DNA of 64,000 bases from 66-474 sp040388785. Lineage in GTDB: Bacteria; Pseudomonadota; Gammaproteobacteria; Xanthomonadales; Rhodanobacteraceae. The notes under the pieces are model-generated. The model had not been told where the DNA came from and did no database searches. It saw nothing but the letters and a program-made list of their open reading frames with translations. Positions 33,430-41,142 of this stretch are shown here, one piece after another. Each line of letters opens with the position of its first letter. The first letter of the stretch is position 1. Made by a program: the position numbers and the translations under genes. The stretch is from the NCBI GenBank assembly GCA_040388785.1, contig JAZKBD010000025.1, positions 1 through 64,000 of the forward strand. The letters run 5' to 3'.

Positions 33430-34385
33430 GGCAACTCCGCCAGCGCGGTCAGGCAGAGGTGGTAATGCGCGGCGTCGCTGCCGGGGCCGAGCGTGCGGCG
33501 ATCCTCGAGAACCAATGTCCACGGGCGCGCCGCCGTGTACGCGTCGCACACCCAACCCGCCAAGCGCGAGATGCGCGTTTCGCGGTCGAGGCCGGACAGG
33601 TCGCGCCAGTCGAAGCGCAGCGGTTGCCCCGGCGCGGCGCGATCGAATTCGCGCACCAGCAGATGATCGTGGCGGGCGCTGGCCTTCCACGCGACGTGCC
33701 GGATCGGATCGCCCACGTGGTATTCGCGCAGCCCCGCGAACTCGTCGCCGCCGGCGGTGCGTTCGCGCGGGTCGTCGTGATGCGACGGCGGGCGGCCATC
33801 GCGCAGGATGCGCGGATAAACGAGCACGTATTGATCCGGCGTGATCCAGCTCCACGCCCGGAACAAGCCGAACGGCAGCGTGCTGGAAAAGCGCAGGCAC
33901 GGGATCGGCATCCAGCCGCGTGCGTCGGTGGGCGCGGTTGCGGTGGCCCGGCTGACGCCTGCGCGCAGCGGACAGGGTTGCTCGATGTCATCGAGCGCGA
34001 CGTGCAGGCCGGGCCGCGCGCGGCCGTCGTCGGCGAAGGCCATGTGGATGGGCAGGCGCGCATCGCAAAAGCCGTGGTCGGCGTGCAGCGAGCGCAGGGT
34101 GAGGTCGTGCAGTTCGCGCCAGGTCAGCAACATGCTGCTGGCAAGCGCGGCGCCGAGCATGCAGGTGAGCAGCAACGCGGCGTTGTTCTGGTAGTTGAGC
34201 GCACCGATCAGCATGGTCGCCAGCAGCACCGCGAAGCCGAGGCCGGCGCGGGTCGGCACGATGTAAACGCGATTGCGGTCGAGCGTGACCGGCAGCGCTT
34301 CCGGCCGCCGTCCGCGTGCCAGCGCGGGCAGCCAGCGCCGGATGCGCGCCGCCAGGCTGTCGCGTTCCCGTATTGCGGCATCCAT
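33426..34385 (-). CDS. DUF58 domain-containing membrane protein
   Basis: This 319-residue protein has two helices near residues 45-90 (GLGFAVLLATMLIGALNYQNNAALLLTCMLGAALASS written here only in part: TMLIGALNYQNN). The DUF58 core follows, with DEFAGLREYHVGDPIRHVAWKASARHD. Proteins of this type act with MoxR ATPases in assembling or maturing envelope complexes. It starts 11 bases after the moxR stop and overlaps the transglutaminase gene. Confidence 0.9.
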   Translation of the reverse strand: MDAAIRERDSLAARIRRWLPALARGRRPEALPVTLDRNRVYIVPTRAGLGFAVLLATMLIGALNYQNNAALLLTCMLGAALASSMLLTWRELHDLTLRSLHADHGFCDARLPIHMAFADDGRARPGLHVALDDIEQPCPLRAGVSRATATAPTDARGWMPIPCLRFSSTLPFGLFRAWSWITPDQYVLVYPRILRDGRPPSHHDDPRERTAGGDEFAGLREYHVGDPIRHVAWKASARHDHLLVREFDRAAPGQPLRFDWRDLSGLDRETRISRLAGWVCDAYTAARPWTLVLEDRRTLGPGSDAAHYHLCLTALAELP

Positions 34386-34396
34386 CTGGTTTTCGC

Positions 34397-35347
34397 CTAC
34401 TCGACGGCGACGGTTTCCAGCAGCGACTGCGCCAGCGCGTCACGCGCCAAGGTGCGGGCCGGAATCAGGCGATGGCCGGCGATGGCGACGAACACTGCCT
34501 GCACGTCTTCCGGCAACGTGTAATCGCGATCGCCCAGCAACGCCCAGGCACGCGCGCAGGCGAGCAGCGCCAATCCCGCACGCGGTGACAAGCCGGTGCG
34601 GATGTCGGGATGCTTGCGGCTGGCGGTGACCAGCGCCTGCACGTAATCGAGCAGCGCGGGGCTGGCGGTGACGGCGCGGGCCTGCTGGCGCAGCGTCATG
34701 ATGTCGGGACCGGACAGGCGCGCGGTCATGCGTTCCAGCATCACGCCGCGATCCTCGCCGGTCAGCAGGCGGCGTTCGGCATCCGCGTCGGGATAATCCA
34801 GCGAGATGCGCAGCATGAAGCGGTCGAGTTGCGAATCGGGCAGCGGATAGGTGCCGGCCATGTCCAGCGGGTTCTGGGTCGCGACCACGAAGAACGGCTC
34901 GGGCAGCGCGCGGCTCGCGCCATCCACCGTGACCTGGCTTTCGGCCATCGCTTCAAGCAAGGCGCTTTGCGTTTTCGGCGTGGCGCGATTGATTTCGTCG
35001 GCCAGCAGCAGTTGCGCGAAGATCGGACCGGGCTGGAAACGGAACGCGCCGCTGTCGCGATCGAACACGCTGACGCCCATGATGTCGGTGGGCAGCAGGT
35101 CGGAGGTGAACTGGATGCGCCGGAAACTCAGGCCCAGCGTGGTCGCCAGCGCATGGGCCAGCGTGGTCTTGCCGACGCCCGGGACGTCTTCCACCAGCAA
35201 GTGCCCGCCGGCCAGCAGGCAGGCGAAAGCCATCCGGATCGGCTGGTTCTTGCCGACCAGCACATCGTTGACCTGCGCAATCGCGGCATCGAGGCGCTGC
35301 CGCGTCAGGTTGTCGGCCTTGGTGGCGGCGGCGAAGTTCTGGTCCAT
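34397..35347 (-). CDS. MoxR-family AAA+ ATPase
   Basis: This 316-residue chaperone-like ATPase has Walker A in EDVPGVGKTTLAHAL, Walker B in LLLADEINRATPKTQ, and the sensor region VVATQNPLDMAGTYPLPDSQLDRF that is diagnostic for MoxR. It is the promoter-proximal gene of the MoxR-DUF58-transglutaminase operon. Its partner is presumably the DUF58 protein. Client proteins are unknown. Confidence 0.93.
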   Translation of the reverse strand: MDQNFAAATKADNLTRQRLDAAIAQVNDVLVGKNQPIRMAFACLLAGGHLLVEDVPGVGKTTLAHALATTLGLSFRRIQFTSDLLPTDIMGVSVFDRDSGAFRFQPGPIFAQLLLADEINRATPKTQSALLEAMAESQVTVDGASRALPEPFFVVATQNPLDMAGTYPLPDSQLDRFMLRISLDYPDADAERRLLTGEDRGVMLERMTARLSGPDIMTLRQQARAVTASPALLDYVQALVTASRKHPDIRTGLSPRAGLALLACARAWALLGDRDYTLPEDVQAVFVAIAGHRLIPARTLARDALAQSLLETVAVE

Positions 35348-35403
35348 GCCTGTTCCGGTGATTGAGCGCCGAAGAGTGTACGACGGCGCGCGTCGCGGCC
35401 GCG

Positions 35404-35988
35404 TCAGGGCAGGGGAAAGCCCGCTTCGCGCAGAAGCGTGGCCAACGCGATCAGCGGCAATCCCACCAACGCGGTCGGGTCGGTGCTTTCGATGCGCTCG
35501 AACAGGGCAATGCCCGCGGCTTCGGACTTGAAGCTGCCCGCGCAGTCGAGCGGGCGTTCGCGTTCCAGATAGCGGTCGATCTCCGCATCGGTGAGCTGGC
35601 GGAAAAAGACTCGGGTGTGGTCAAGTGCCGAGCGGCTGCGCGCGCTGCGCGTATCGAACACGCAGAGTCCCGTAAAGAAATCGACGTATTTTCCGCTGCT
35701 TGCACGCAGTTGTTCGCGCGCAACCTCGATGCTGCCGGGCTTGTGCAGCACCGACCCGCCGAGCGCAGCGACCTGGTCGGAACCGATCACCAGCGCATCG
35801 CGGAGGTTCGCTGCGGCGGCACGCGCCTTGGCTTCGCTCAGCCTGGCCGCGCGTGCGTGCGGCGTTTCATTCCGCAGCGGCGTTTCGTCGACGTCCGGCC
35901 CGACCTGTTCGAAATCATCGATGATGCGACGCAGCAATCCGACCCGGTAGCGCGAAGTCGAGCCGAGCACGATCCGGGGCACGCTCAT
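35404..35988 (-). CDS. Maf-like nucleotide pyrophosphatase
   Basis: This 194-residue Maf/Ham1-fold protein starts VPRIVLGSTSRYRVGLL, the Maf signature, with VIGSDQVA and CAGSFKSEAAGIALFERI. It hydrolyses non-canonical or methylated nucleoside triphosphates. The YceF subtype (7-methyl-GTP) is the likely match, since yceF is also linked to yceD-rpmF in E. coli. The ATG overlaps the stop of the upstream hypothetical gene by four bases. Confidence 0.88.
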   Translation of the reverse strand: MSVPRIVLGSTSRYRVGLLRRIIDDFEQVGPDVDETPLRNETPHARAARLSEAKARAAAANLRDALVIGSDQVAALGGSVLHKPGSIEVAREQLRASSGKYVDFFTGLCVFDTRSARSRSALDHTRVFFRQLTDAEIDRYLERERPLDCAGSFKSEAAGIALFERIESTDPTALVGLPLIALATLLREAGFPLP

Positions 35989-36449
35989 GGTTGCTGGGAA
36001 AGGTCTTCGATCTTTTCGCGCACCGCGGTTTCCAGCGCGCGTTGTGCAGTATCCAGCTCGCGCAGTTGCTGGCCCAGCGCGCCGCGTGCCTTGCCCATCG
36101 CGGTGACCGCCGCATCCAGTTCGCGCTGGCTGGCGTTTTCGGCTTCGTCGCGCAGCCACAGGCGATGCGCCAGCAACTCGCGCAGCGCGGCGTCGATCGC
36201 GAGTTTGGCGTGGGCTTCGCCCGCCGCGGGCTGGCTGGGTCCGAGCGACATCGAGGCGTGCGCGCGCTGCAGGCGCTGGCGGCATTCCTTGAGGTCGTGC
36301 TCGATGCCGTCGGCCTCGAGATAAAGCGTGCGCAGCGTGCGCTGGTGCCGCATCTGCCGCAACAGCAGCCACACGACCACCGCGCAGGCGATGACCGCCA
36401 CCAGCGCGGGCAGGAGGATGGCGAGCAGGGTGGCGGAGGGGGAAGGCAA
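35985..36449 (-). CDS. Hypothetical membrane-anchored coiled-coil protein
   Basis: I do not recognise a family. The product of about 154 residues has one N-terminal membrane helix (LLAILLPALVAVIACAVVVW) and then a charged helical region to the end, with heptad-like patterns (LRELDTAQRALETAVREKIED). This suggests an inner-membrane anchored cytoplasmic or periplasmic coiled coil. No ATG exists in frame before the membrane helix, and the TTG at 36449 is my choice without a clear ribosome site, so the start is uncertain. The stop overlaps the maf start by four bases, which supports real translation. Confidence 0.6.
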   Translation of the reverse strand: MPSPSATLLAILLPALVAVIACAVVVWLLLRQMRHQRTLRTLYLEADGIEHDLKECRQRLQRAHASMSLGPSQPAAGEAHAKLAIDAALRELLAHRLWLRDEAENASQRELDAAVTAMGKARGALGQQLRELDTAQRALETAVREKIEDLSQQP

Positions 36450-36560
36450 ACGGGAACCGTGCGGACGGGATACCAGGGAATGGCAAGCATGATACGGGCC
36501 AATCTGTCGGCGTGCCCGGCGGTTGACTTTGTGCAGTGCGGAATCTAGCATTCCGCGCTT

Positions 36561-37100
36561 ATGTCCGCGTCGCTGCCAGCTTCCGTGGACGCCGAACGCA
36601 TGGTGTCCGGGCGGCGGTCGTTCCAGGGTGTCCTGCCGGTCGCGGAGTTGCCGCGGCTGGTCGAGGCGCTGGCGGAGGATTCCGGCGAGATTGCCTACGA
36701 TCTCGATTTCGAGCAGGGCGAACTCGGCGACCCCGAGTTGCATGTTCGATTGGCTGCGCGGCTGACGCTGGAATGCCAGCGTACGCTGCAGCCGTTCGAA
36801 TGGCCCGTCGAGATCGATTCGCGACTGGGGTTGCTGGCCAACGAAGACGATGCGGCGGCATTGCCGGAGCAGTGCGAGCCGTTGCTGCTGGAGCATGGAA
36901 CGCTGCAGCCGCGCAAGGTGATCGAGGATGAATTGTTGTTGGCGCTGCCGCTGGTTCCCGTGAAGCCCGGCAGCGAAATCCCGCAGGGCAGCTGGAATGC
37001 GCCCGTGCAGGCGCCGCAGGATGCGGAACGCGGGGAAGCAGTGACGCATCCGTTCGCGGACCTGCGCAAGCTGCTGGAAGGCCGCGGGAAACACCGCTAA
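36561..37100 (+). CDS. yceD: YceD/DUF177 family protein (23S rRNA accumulation)
   Basis: This 179-residue acidic protein contains the DUF177 core CQRTLQPFEWPVEI and a C-terminal HPFADLRKLL. E. coli YceD is needed for normal 23S rRNA levels and is always next to rpmF, as here. It lies divergent to the hypothetical gene, with 111 bases between them that must hold both promoters. Confidence 0.9.
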   Translation: MSASLPASVDAERMVSGRRSFQGVLPVAELPRLVEALAEDSGEIAYDLDFEQGELGDPELHVRLAARLTLECQRTLQPFEWPVEIDSRLGLLANEDDAAALPEQCEPLLLEHGTLQPRKVIEDELLLALPLVPVKPGSEIPQGSWNAPVQAPQDAERGEAVTHPFADLRKLLEGRGKHR

Positions 37101-37115
37101 GGAAGGTCTGGTCAC

Positions 37116-37189
37116 GGCCGTTCACCCTTCGATACCTCAGGGCGAACGGCCAAAATTGATCCCTTCGTGGTGAGGTATCGAACCACGAA
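37116..37189. repeat. Nested inverted repeats before rpmF (REP-like)
   Basis: GGCCGTTC (37116-37123) pairs with GAACGGCC (37144-37151). TTCGATACCTC (37128-37138) pairs with GAGGTATCGAA (37172-37182). TTCGTGG (37164-37170) pairs with CCACGAA (37183-37189). The alternatives overlap, so only some can form at once. The sequence resembles the dispersed intergenic palindromes common in proteobacteria. Confidence 0.6.
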
Positions 37190-37253
37190 CAGGACCACGC
37201 ACGATCAGGGCACGCGCCCGGTTCTGCGTGAACAAACCGTCAGGAGAGCCGTC

Positions 37254-37448
37254 ATGGCCGTTGCAAAGAGTCGCAAATCCCCTTCCCGCCGTGGCATGCG
37301 CCGCGCGCACGACGCGCTGGACCAGGTCCAGCTCGCCACCGATCCGACCTCGGGCGAGATCCATCGTCGCCACCACATCACCAAGGACGGCTATTACCGT
37401 GGCCGCAAGGTGATCGAGGACAAGCAGGCGGTCGTCGACGAGGATTGA
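37254..37448 (+). CDS. rpmF: 50S ribosomal protein L32
   Basis: This 64-residue basic protein starts MAVAKSRKSPSRRGMRRAHD, the L32 signature, with HRRHHITKDGYYRGRKV at the C-terminus. The zinc cysteines found in some L32 forms are absent, as usual for this lineage. ATG at 37254 follows CAGGAGAG. It heads the fatty-acid synthesis genes as in E. coli (rpmF-plsX-fabH), but plsX is missing between rpmF and fabH. Confidence 0.97.
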   Translation: MAVAKSRKSPSRRGMRRAHDALDQVQLATDPTSGEIHRRHHITKDGYYRGRKVIEDKQAVVDED

Positions 37449-37479
37449 CCTCGTTGGCCGCAATGCTGTCGACCGACGT

Positions 37480-37510
37480 ACGGCGCTCGCGGGCGCCGTC
37501 GCCGGTTTTT
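37480..37510 (+). terminator. Hairpin with T-run between rpmF and fabH
   Basis: ACGGCGC (37480-37486) pairs with GCGCCGT (37493-37499), and GGTTTTT follows five bases later. It could terminate or attenuate transcription before fabH. Confidence 0.5.
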
Positions 37511-37570
37511 GTGTGCACGGTTTTCGTGTGTGCAGCGCCTGACCGCGCTGCCTGAAACAAGGGGTTCGTT

Positions 37571-38539
37571 TTGAAATACGCCCGCATCCTCGCCACCGGC
37601 AGCGCGCTGCCGGAACGCATCGTCACCAACGCCGACCTCGAGAAGATGGTCGACACCAGCGACGAATGGATCCGCACGCGCACCGGCATCCGCGAGCGCC
37701 GCGTGGCGGCCGACGGCGAAACCACGGGGGACCTCGCGTTGCGGGCCGCGCAGCAGGCCTTGCAGGATGCCGGCGTCAAGGCCTCCGACCTCGACATGGT
37801 GATCCTCGGGACCACCACTCCGGACCTCGTGTTTCCGGCCACCGCGTGCCTGATCCAGAACCGGCTGGGCGCGAATGGCTGCATGGCGTTCGACGTCAAC
37901 GCCGCGTGTTCGGGTTTCGTATACGCGCTGGGCGTCGCCAACAATTTCGTACGCGCCGGGCAGGTGAAGCGCGCGCTGGTGATGGGCGCCGAAACGCTCA
38001 CCCGCATGGTCGACTGGAGCGAGCGCGAATCCTGCGTGCTGTTCGGCGACGGCGCGGGCGCGGTGGTGCTGGAAGCCTCCGACGAACCAGGCATCCTCGC
38101 CACCTGCCTGCACGCCGACGGCGGCTACAAGGATCTCTTGTACAACCCGGTCGGCGTTTCGGTGGGCTTCAAGGACGAGAAGAACCACGGCGTGCGCATC
38201 GCCATGCGCGGGCGCGAAGTGTTCAAGGTCGCCGTCAAGACGCTCGACTCGCTGGTGGGTGAAACGCTGGCCGCAGCCGGCATGCACGAACCCGAAGTGG
38301 ACTGGCTGATTCCGCACCAGGCCAACCTGCGCATCATCGAGGCCACCGCCAAGCGCCTCGGGATATCGATGGAGCGCGTGATCGTGACCGTCGACAAGCA
38401 CGCCAACACCTCGTCGGGTTCGGTGCCGCTGGCGCTGGATACCGCGGTGCGTTCCGGGCGCGTGAAGCGCGGGCAGAACCTGTTGCTGGAAGCGTTCGGC
38501 GGCGGTTTCACTTGGGCGTCCGCGATGGTGAGGTATTGA
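37571..38539 (+). CDS. fabH: Beta-ketoacyl-ACP synthase III
   Basis: This 322-residue enzyme starts fatty-acid synthesis by condensing acetyl-CoA with malonyl-ACP. The catalytic triad is C113 (NAACSGF), the histidine in IPHQANLRI and the asparagine in HANTSSGS. The start is a TTG at 37571 with AAGGGG upstream. Next in line are fabD, fabG, acpP and fabF. Confidence 0.96.
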   Translation: MKYARILATGSALPERIVTNADLEKMVDTSDEWIRTRTGIRERRVAADGETTGDLALRAAQQALQDAGVKASDLDMVILGTTTPDLVFPATACLIQNRLGANGCMAFDVNAACSGFVYALGVANNFVRAGQVKRALVMGAETLTRMVDWSERESCVLFGDGAGAVVLEASDEPGILATCLHADGGYKDLLYNPVGVSVGFKDEKNHGVRIAMRGREVFKVAVKTLDSLVGETLAAAGMHEPEVDWLIPHQANLRIIEATAKRLGISMERVIVTVDKHANTSSGSVPLALDTAVRSGRVKRGQNLLLEAFGGGFTWASAMVRY

Positions 38540-38542
38540 ATT

Positions 38543-38565
38543 CGGGACCCGGGACTCGGGACCCG
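38543..38565 (+). repeat. GGGACCCG-type repeat, first copy
   Basis: A short array of GGGAC(T/C)CG units begins four bases after the fabH stop. An inverted relative lies inside the fabD coding start at 38689-38720. Confidence 0.6.
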
Positions 38566-38607
38566 CAAAGCCGGTTCCAAGCGCTGCCGTGTTGCTGCTG
38601 GACTGGT

Positions 38608-38630
38608 ACCAACAAGGCGGCTTTGTTGGT
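38608..38630. repeat. Hairpin ACCAACAA-GGCGGCT-TTGTTGGT between fabH and fabD
   Basis: A perfect eight-base stem with a seven-base loop lies 26 bases before the fabD start. It could be a REP-like element or affect fabD expression. Confidence 0.6.
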
Positions 38631-38655
38631 TCGCACACCATTCTTGAAAATTTCC

Positions 38656-39651
38656 ATGAACAATTTCAGCGCGCAGCAATCCAATGATCGGGTCCCGGGT
38701 ACCGGGTCCCCGGTCCCGGGCCTTGCTTTCGTGTTTCCCGGCCAGGGTTCGCAGTCGGTCGGCATGCTGGCCGAACTCGCCGCGGAATTTCCGCAAGTCC
38801 GCGCGGCGTTCGACGAGGCATCGGAAGGCGCCGGCATTGACCTGTGGGCGCTCTCGCAGAGCGGCCCCGAAGCGGAACTCGGCAAGACCGAACACACCCA
38901 GCCCGCGTTGCTGGCCGCCAGCATCGCCGTCTGGAACGTGTGGCGCGCGCAGGGCGGCCCGATGCCCGCGCAAGTGGCCGGCCACAGCCTCGGCGAATAT
39001 TCGGCGCTGGTTTGCGCGGGCGCGTTGCCGTTGCGCGATGCCGCGGCGCTGGTCGCGGAACGTGGCCGGCTGATGCAGGCTGCGATGCCGGCGGGCGTCG
39101 GTTCGATGGCGGCGGTGCTGGGCGCGGACGATGACGTCATCCGCAACGTCTGCAAGGAAATCTCGAACGGCGAAATCGTCACGCCGGCCAACTACAACAG
39201 CCCCGGCCAGTTGGTGATCGCAGGGCACGCGGGCGCCGTCGATCGCGCCCTCCAGCGCCTCGGCGAACTGGGCGTGCGCAAGGTCATCAAGCTTCAGGTA
39301 TCGGTGCCGTCGCACACGCAGCTCATGCGCGAAGCCGCGCAGCAGTTGGCCGCAAAGATGGCCGAATTGCCGTGGCGGGTGCCGGCAATTCCTGTGTTGC
39401 AGAACGCCGACGCCAAGGCGCACGCCGGCATCGAATTCATCCGCGCGGCGCTGGAACGCCAGTTGTACATGCCGGTGTTGTGGACCGACACCGTGCAGTC
39501 GCTGGTGAAGAACGGCGCCACGAAGATCTTCGAATGCGGCCCCGGCAAGGTGCTCGCGGGCCTTTGCAAGCGCATCGACAAAGCCATCGACGCGCGTGCG
39601 CTGGGAACGCCGGCGGAAATGCAGGCAGCACTCGCGGAGGTCCGGGCATGA
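38656..39651 (+). CDS. fabD: Malonyl-CoA:ACP transacylase with an unusual N-terminal extension
   Basis: This 331-residue enzyme loads malonate onto ACP. Motifs: LAFVFPGQGSQSVGM, the nucleophile in GHSLGEYSALVCAGAL (S111) and the histidine in VSVPSHTQLM. The family normally begins within a few residues of AFVFPGQGSQ. Here about 23 residues precede it. They are encoded partly by a GC-rich repeat (38689-38720) that gives RVPGTGSPVPG, and no later start codon is usable. The ribosome site before ATG 38656 is poor. The stop overlaps fabG (ATGA). Confidence 0.94.
   Translation: MNNFSAQQSNDRVPGTGSPVPGLAFVFPGQGSQSVGMLAELAAEFPQVRAAFDEASEGAGIDLWALSQSGPEAELGKTEHTQPALLAASIAVWNVWRAQGGPMPAQVAGHSLGEYSALVCAGALPLRDAAALVAERGRLMQAAMPAGVGSMAAVLGADDDVIRNVCKEISNGEIVTPANYNSPGQLVIAGHAGAVDRALQRLGELGVRKVIKLQVSVPSHTQLMREAAQQLAAKMAELPWRVPAIPVLQNADAKAHAGIEFIRAALERQLYMPVLWTDTVQSLVKNGATKIFECGPGKVLAGLCKRIDKAIDARALGTPAEMQAALAEVRA
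38689..38720 (-). repeat. GGGACCCG-type repeat, second copy, inside fabD
   Basis: It is the approximate reverse complement of 38543-38565 and lies within codons 12-22 of fabD. The two copies could pair across about 120 bases in the mRNA. Confidence 0.6.
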
Positions 39652-40391
39652 CGAACATGTTGCAGGGTGAAATCACGCTGGTCACCGGCGCCACGCGCGG
39701 CATCGGTGCCGCGATCGCGGACGAACTGGCCGCGCAGGGCGCGAAGGTGATCGGCACCGCGACTTCGGAGGCGGGTGCGCAGGCCATCGCGCAACGATTG
39801 TCCGCGCACGGCGGCGAAGGCCGCGTGCTGAACGTCACCGACGGCGCCGCGGTGGACGGATTGATCGAGGCGATCGTGAAGGAACACGGCGGCCTTTCGA
39901 TCCTGGTCAACAACGCGGGCATCACCCGCGACCAGTTGCTGATGCGCATGAAGGACGAAGACTGGCAGGCCATCCTCGATACCAACCTCACCTCGGTGTA
40001 TCGCACCTCGAAAGCCGTGATGCGCACGATGATGAAGGCGCGCCGCGGCCGCATCATCAACATCGGCTCGGTGGTCGGCGTGACCGGCAATCCGGGCCAG
40101 ACCAATTACGCCGCGGCCAAGGCCGGCATCATCGCGTTCTCGAAATCGCTGGCACGCGAAGTCGGCTCGCGCGGCATCACCGTCAACGTGGTGGCGCCGG
40201 GTTTCATCGACACCGACATGACCCGCGCGCTCAGCGAGGATCAACGCAAGGCACTGGAGGGCACCATCGCGCTGGGCCGGCTGGGCGAGGCGGCCGACAT
40301 CGCGCACGCCGTCGCGTTCCTCGCGTCGCCCGCCGCCGCCTACATCACCGGCGAGACCCTGCACGTCAACGGCGGCATGTACATGAGTTGA
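39648..40391 (+). CDS. fabG: 3-oxoacyl-ACP reductase
   Basis: This 247-residue short-chain dehydrogenase reduces beta-ketoacyl-ACP with NADPH. The cofactor motif is TGATRGIG, with NNAGITRD and the catalytic Y154-xxx-K158 (NYAAAKAG). The C-terminus YITGETLHVNGGMYMS is typical for FabG. It overlaps fabD by four bases and is followed by a 320-base space before acpP. Confidence 0.96.
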   Translation: MTNMLQGEITLVTGATRGIGAAIADELAAQGAKVIGTATSEAGAQAIAQRLSAHGGEGRVLNVTDGAAVDGLIEAIVKEHGGLSILVNNAGITRDQLLMRMKDEDWQAILDTNLTSVYRTSKAVMRTMMKARRGRIINIGSVVGVTGNPGQTNYAAAKAGIIAFSKSLAREVGSRGITVNVVAPGFIDTDMTRALSEDQRKALEGTIALGRLGEAADIAHAVAFLASPAAAYITGETLHVNGGMYMS

Positions 40392-40500
40392 TCGCGGTAT
40401 TCCGTTCGAAGCGGCTGCTGTGAGAAATCAGGGCATGGAAGGCCGTGGTGGTCTTCCACTGCCGGAAATGGTTTGAGTTCGCGGATAGATCAATGGCGCA

Positions 40501-40518
40501 GCGATCAGGGATGATCGC
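40501..40518. repeat. Palindromic motif GCGATCAGGGATGATCGC upstream of acpP
   Basis: GCGATCA-GGGA-TGATCGC is a perfect seven-base inverted repeat. Its reverse complement differs at one base from the motif at 27721-27738 before dnaX. The same ATC.TCCCTGAT core is the terminal hairpin of elements C and D. Confidence 0.6.
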
Positions 40519-40543
40519 ACTCGATATGACCCTCGGAACCGGG

Positions 40544-40711
40544 TAATATGCCGCCTTTCGTGTAGTGATCCACAGGTCAGGGATCACCCCACCGGCCCTT
40601 CGGGGTCTTGCTTGAAAACCTGTACCGTGCGGCCCGAGCGGGTGCGCGCGGGTCAAGTGGGGAAGGGTTTGCAGCCCGACCTCGAACGCACATCCCGGGA
40701 GGCACTGTCTC
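40544..40711 (+). promoter_or_regulatory. Probable acpP promoter and structured leader
   Basis: A consensus-like -10 TAATAT (40544-40549) lacks a good -35. Downstream a hairpin GTGATCC/GGATCAC (40565-40571 with 40581-40587) lies within about 160 untranslated bases. Then GGGAGG (40697-40702) serves as the acpP ribosome site. The 320 bases from 40392 to 40711 hold no gene I can support. Confidence 0.4.
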
Positions 40712-40951
40712 ATGAGCAGCATCGAAGAGCGCGTCAAGAAGATCGTGGTCGATCAATTGGGGGTCAAGGAAGAGGACGTCACGCCGAACGCCTCGTTCGT
40801 CGACGACCTGGGCGCGGACTCGCTGGATACGGTCGAGCTGGTGATGGCGCTCGAAGAGGAATTCGAAACCGAAATTCCCGACGAGGAAGCCGAGAAGATC
40901 ACCACCGTCCAGCAGGCGGTCGATTACATCAAGGCGCACGTCAAGTCCTGA
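40712..40951 (+). CDS. acpP: Acyl carrier protein
   Basis: This 79-residue acidic helical protein carries the phosphopantetheine attachment serine S37 in GADSLDTVELVMALEEEF. It carries growing acyl chains for all Fab enzymes. It stands alone between a long leader and a strong terminator, which fits its need for higher expression than its neighbours. Confidence 0.98.
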   Translation: MSSIEERVKKIVVDQLGVKEEDVTPNASFVDDLGADSLDTVELVMALEEEFETEIPDEEAEKITTVQQAVDYIKAHVKS

Positions 40952-41002
40952 ACTTGACCGCGCATGCCTGCGGGCGGCGCAACGACGTGCCATGCGGCAA
41001 CC

Positions 41003-41040
41003 CGAAAGCTGCGCCTCACGTGCGCAGCTTTCGCTTTGTT
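41003..41040 (+). terminator. Strong intrinsic terminator after acpP
   Basis: CGAAAGCTGCGC (41003-41014), a seven-base loop, GCGCAGCTTTCG (41022-41033), then CTTTGTT. Twelve perfect base pairs separate the acpP message from fabF. Confidence 0.85.
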
Positions 41041-41142
41041 GGGCCATGGACAATGCGTTGGCGTATGGCGCCCCCTTGCGCGCGAACGTCCTCCAACATC
41101 GCGCGAAGCGCGACCTGAAGAACAAGGCAACTCGGAGTTCCC

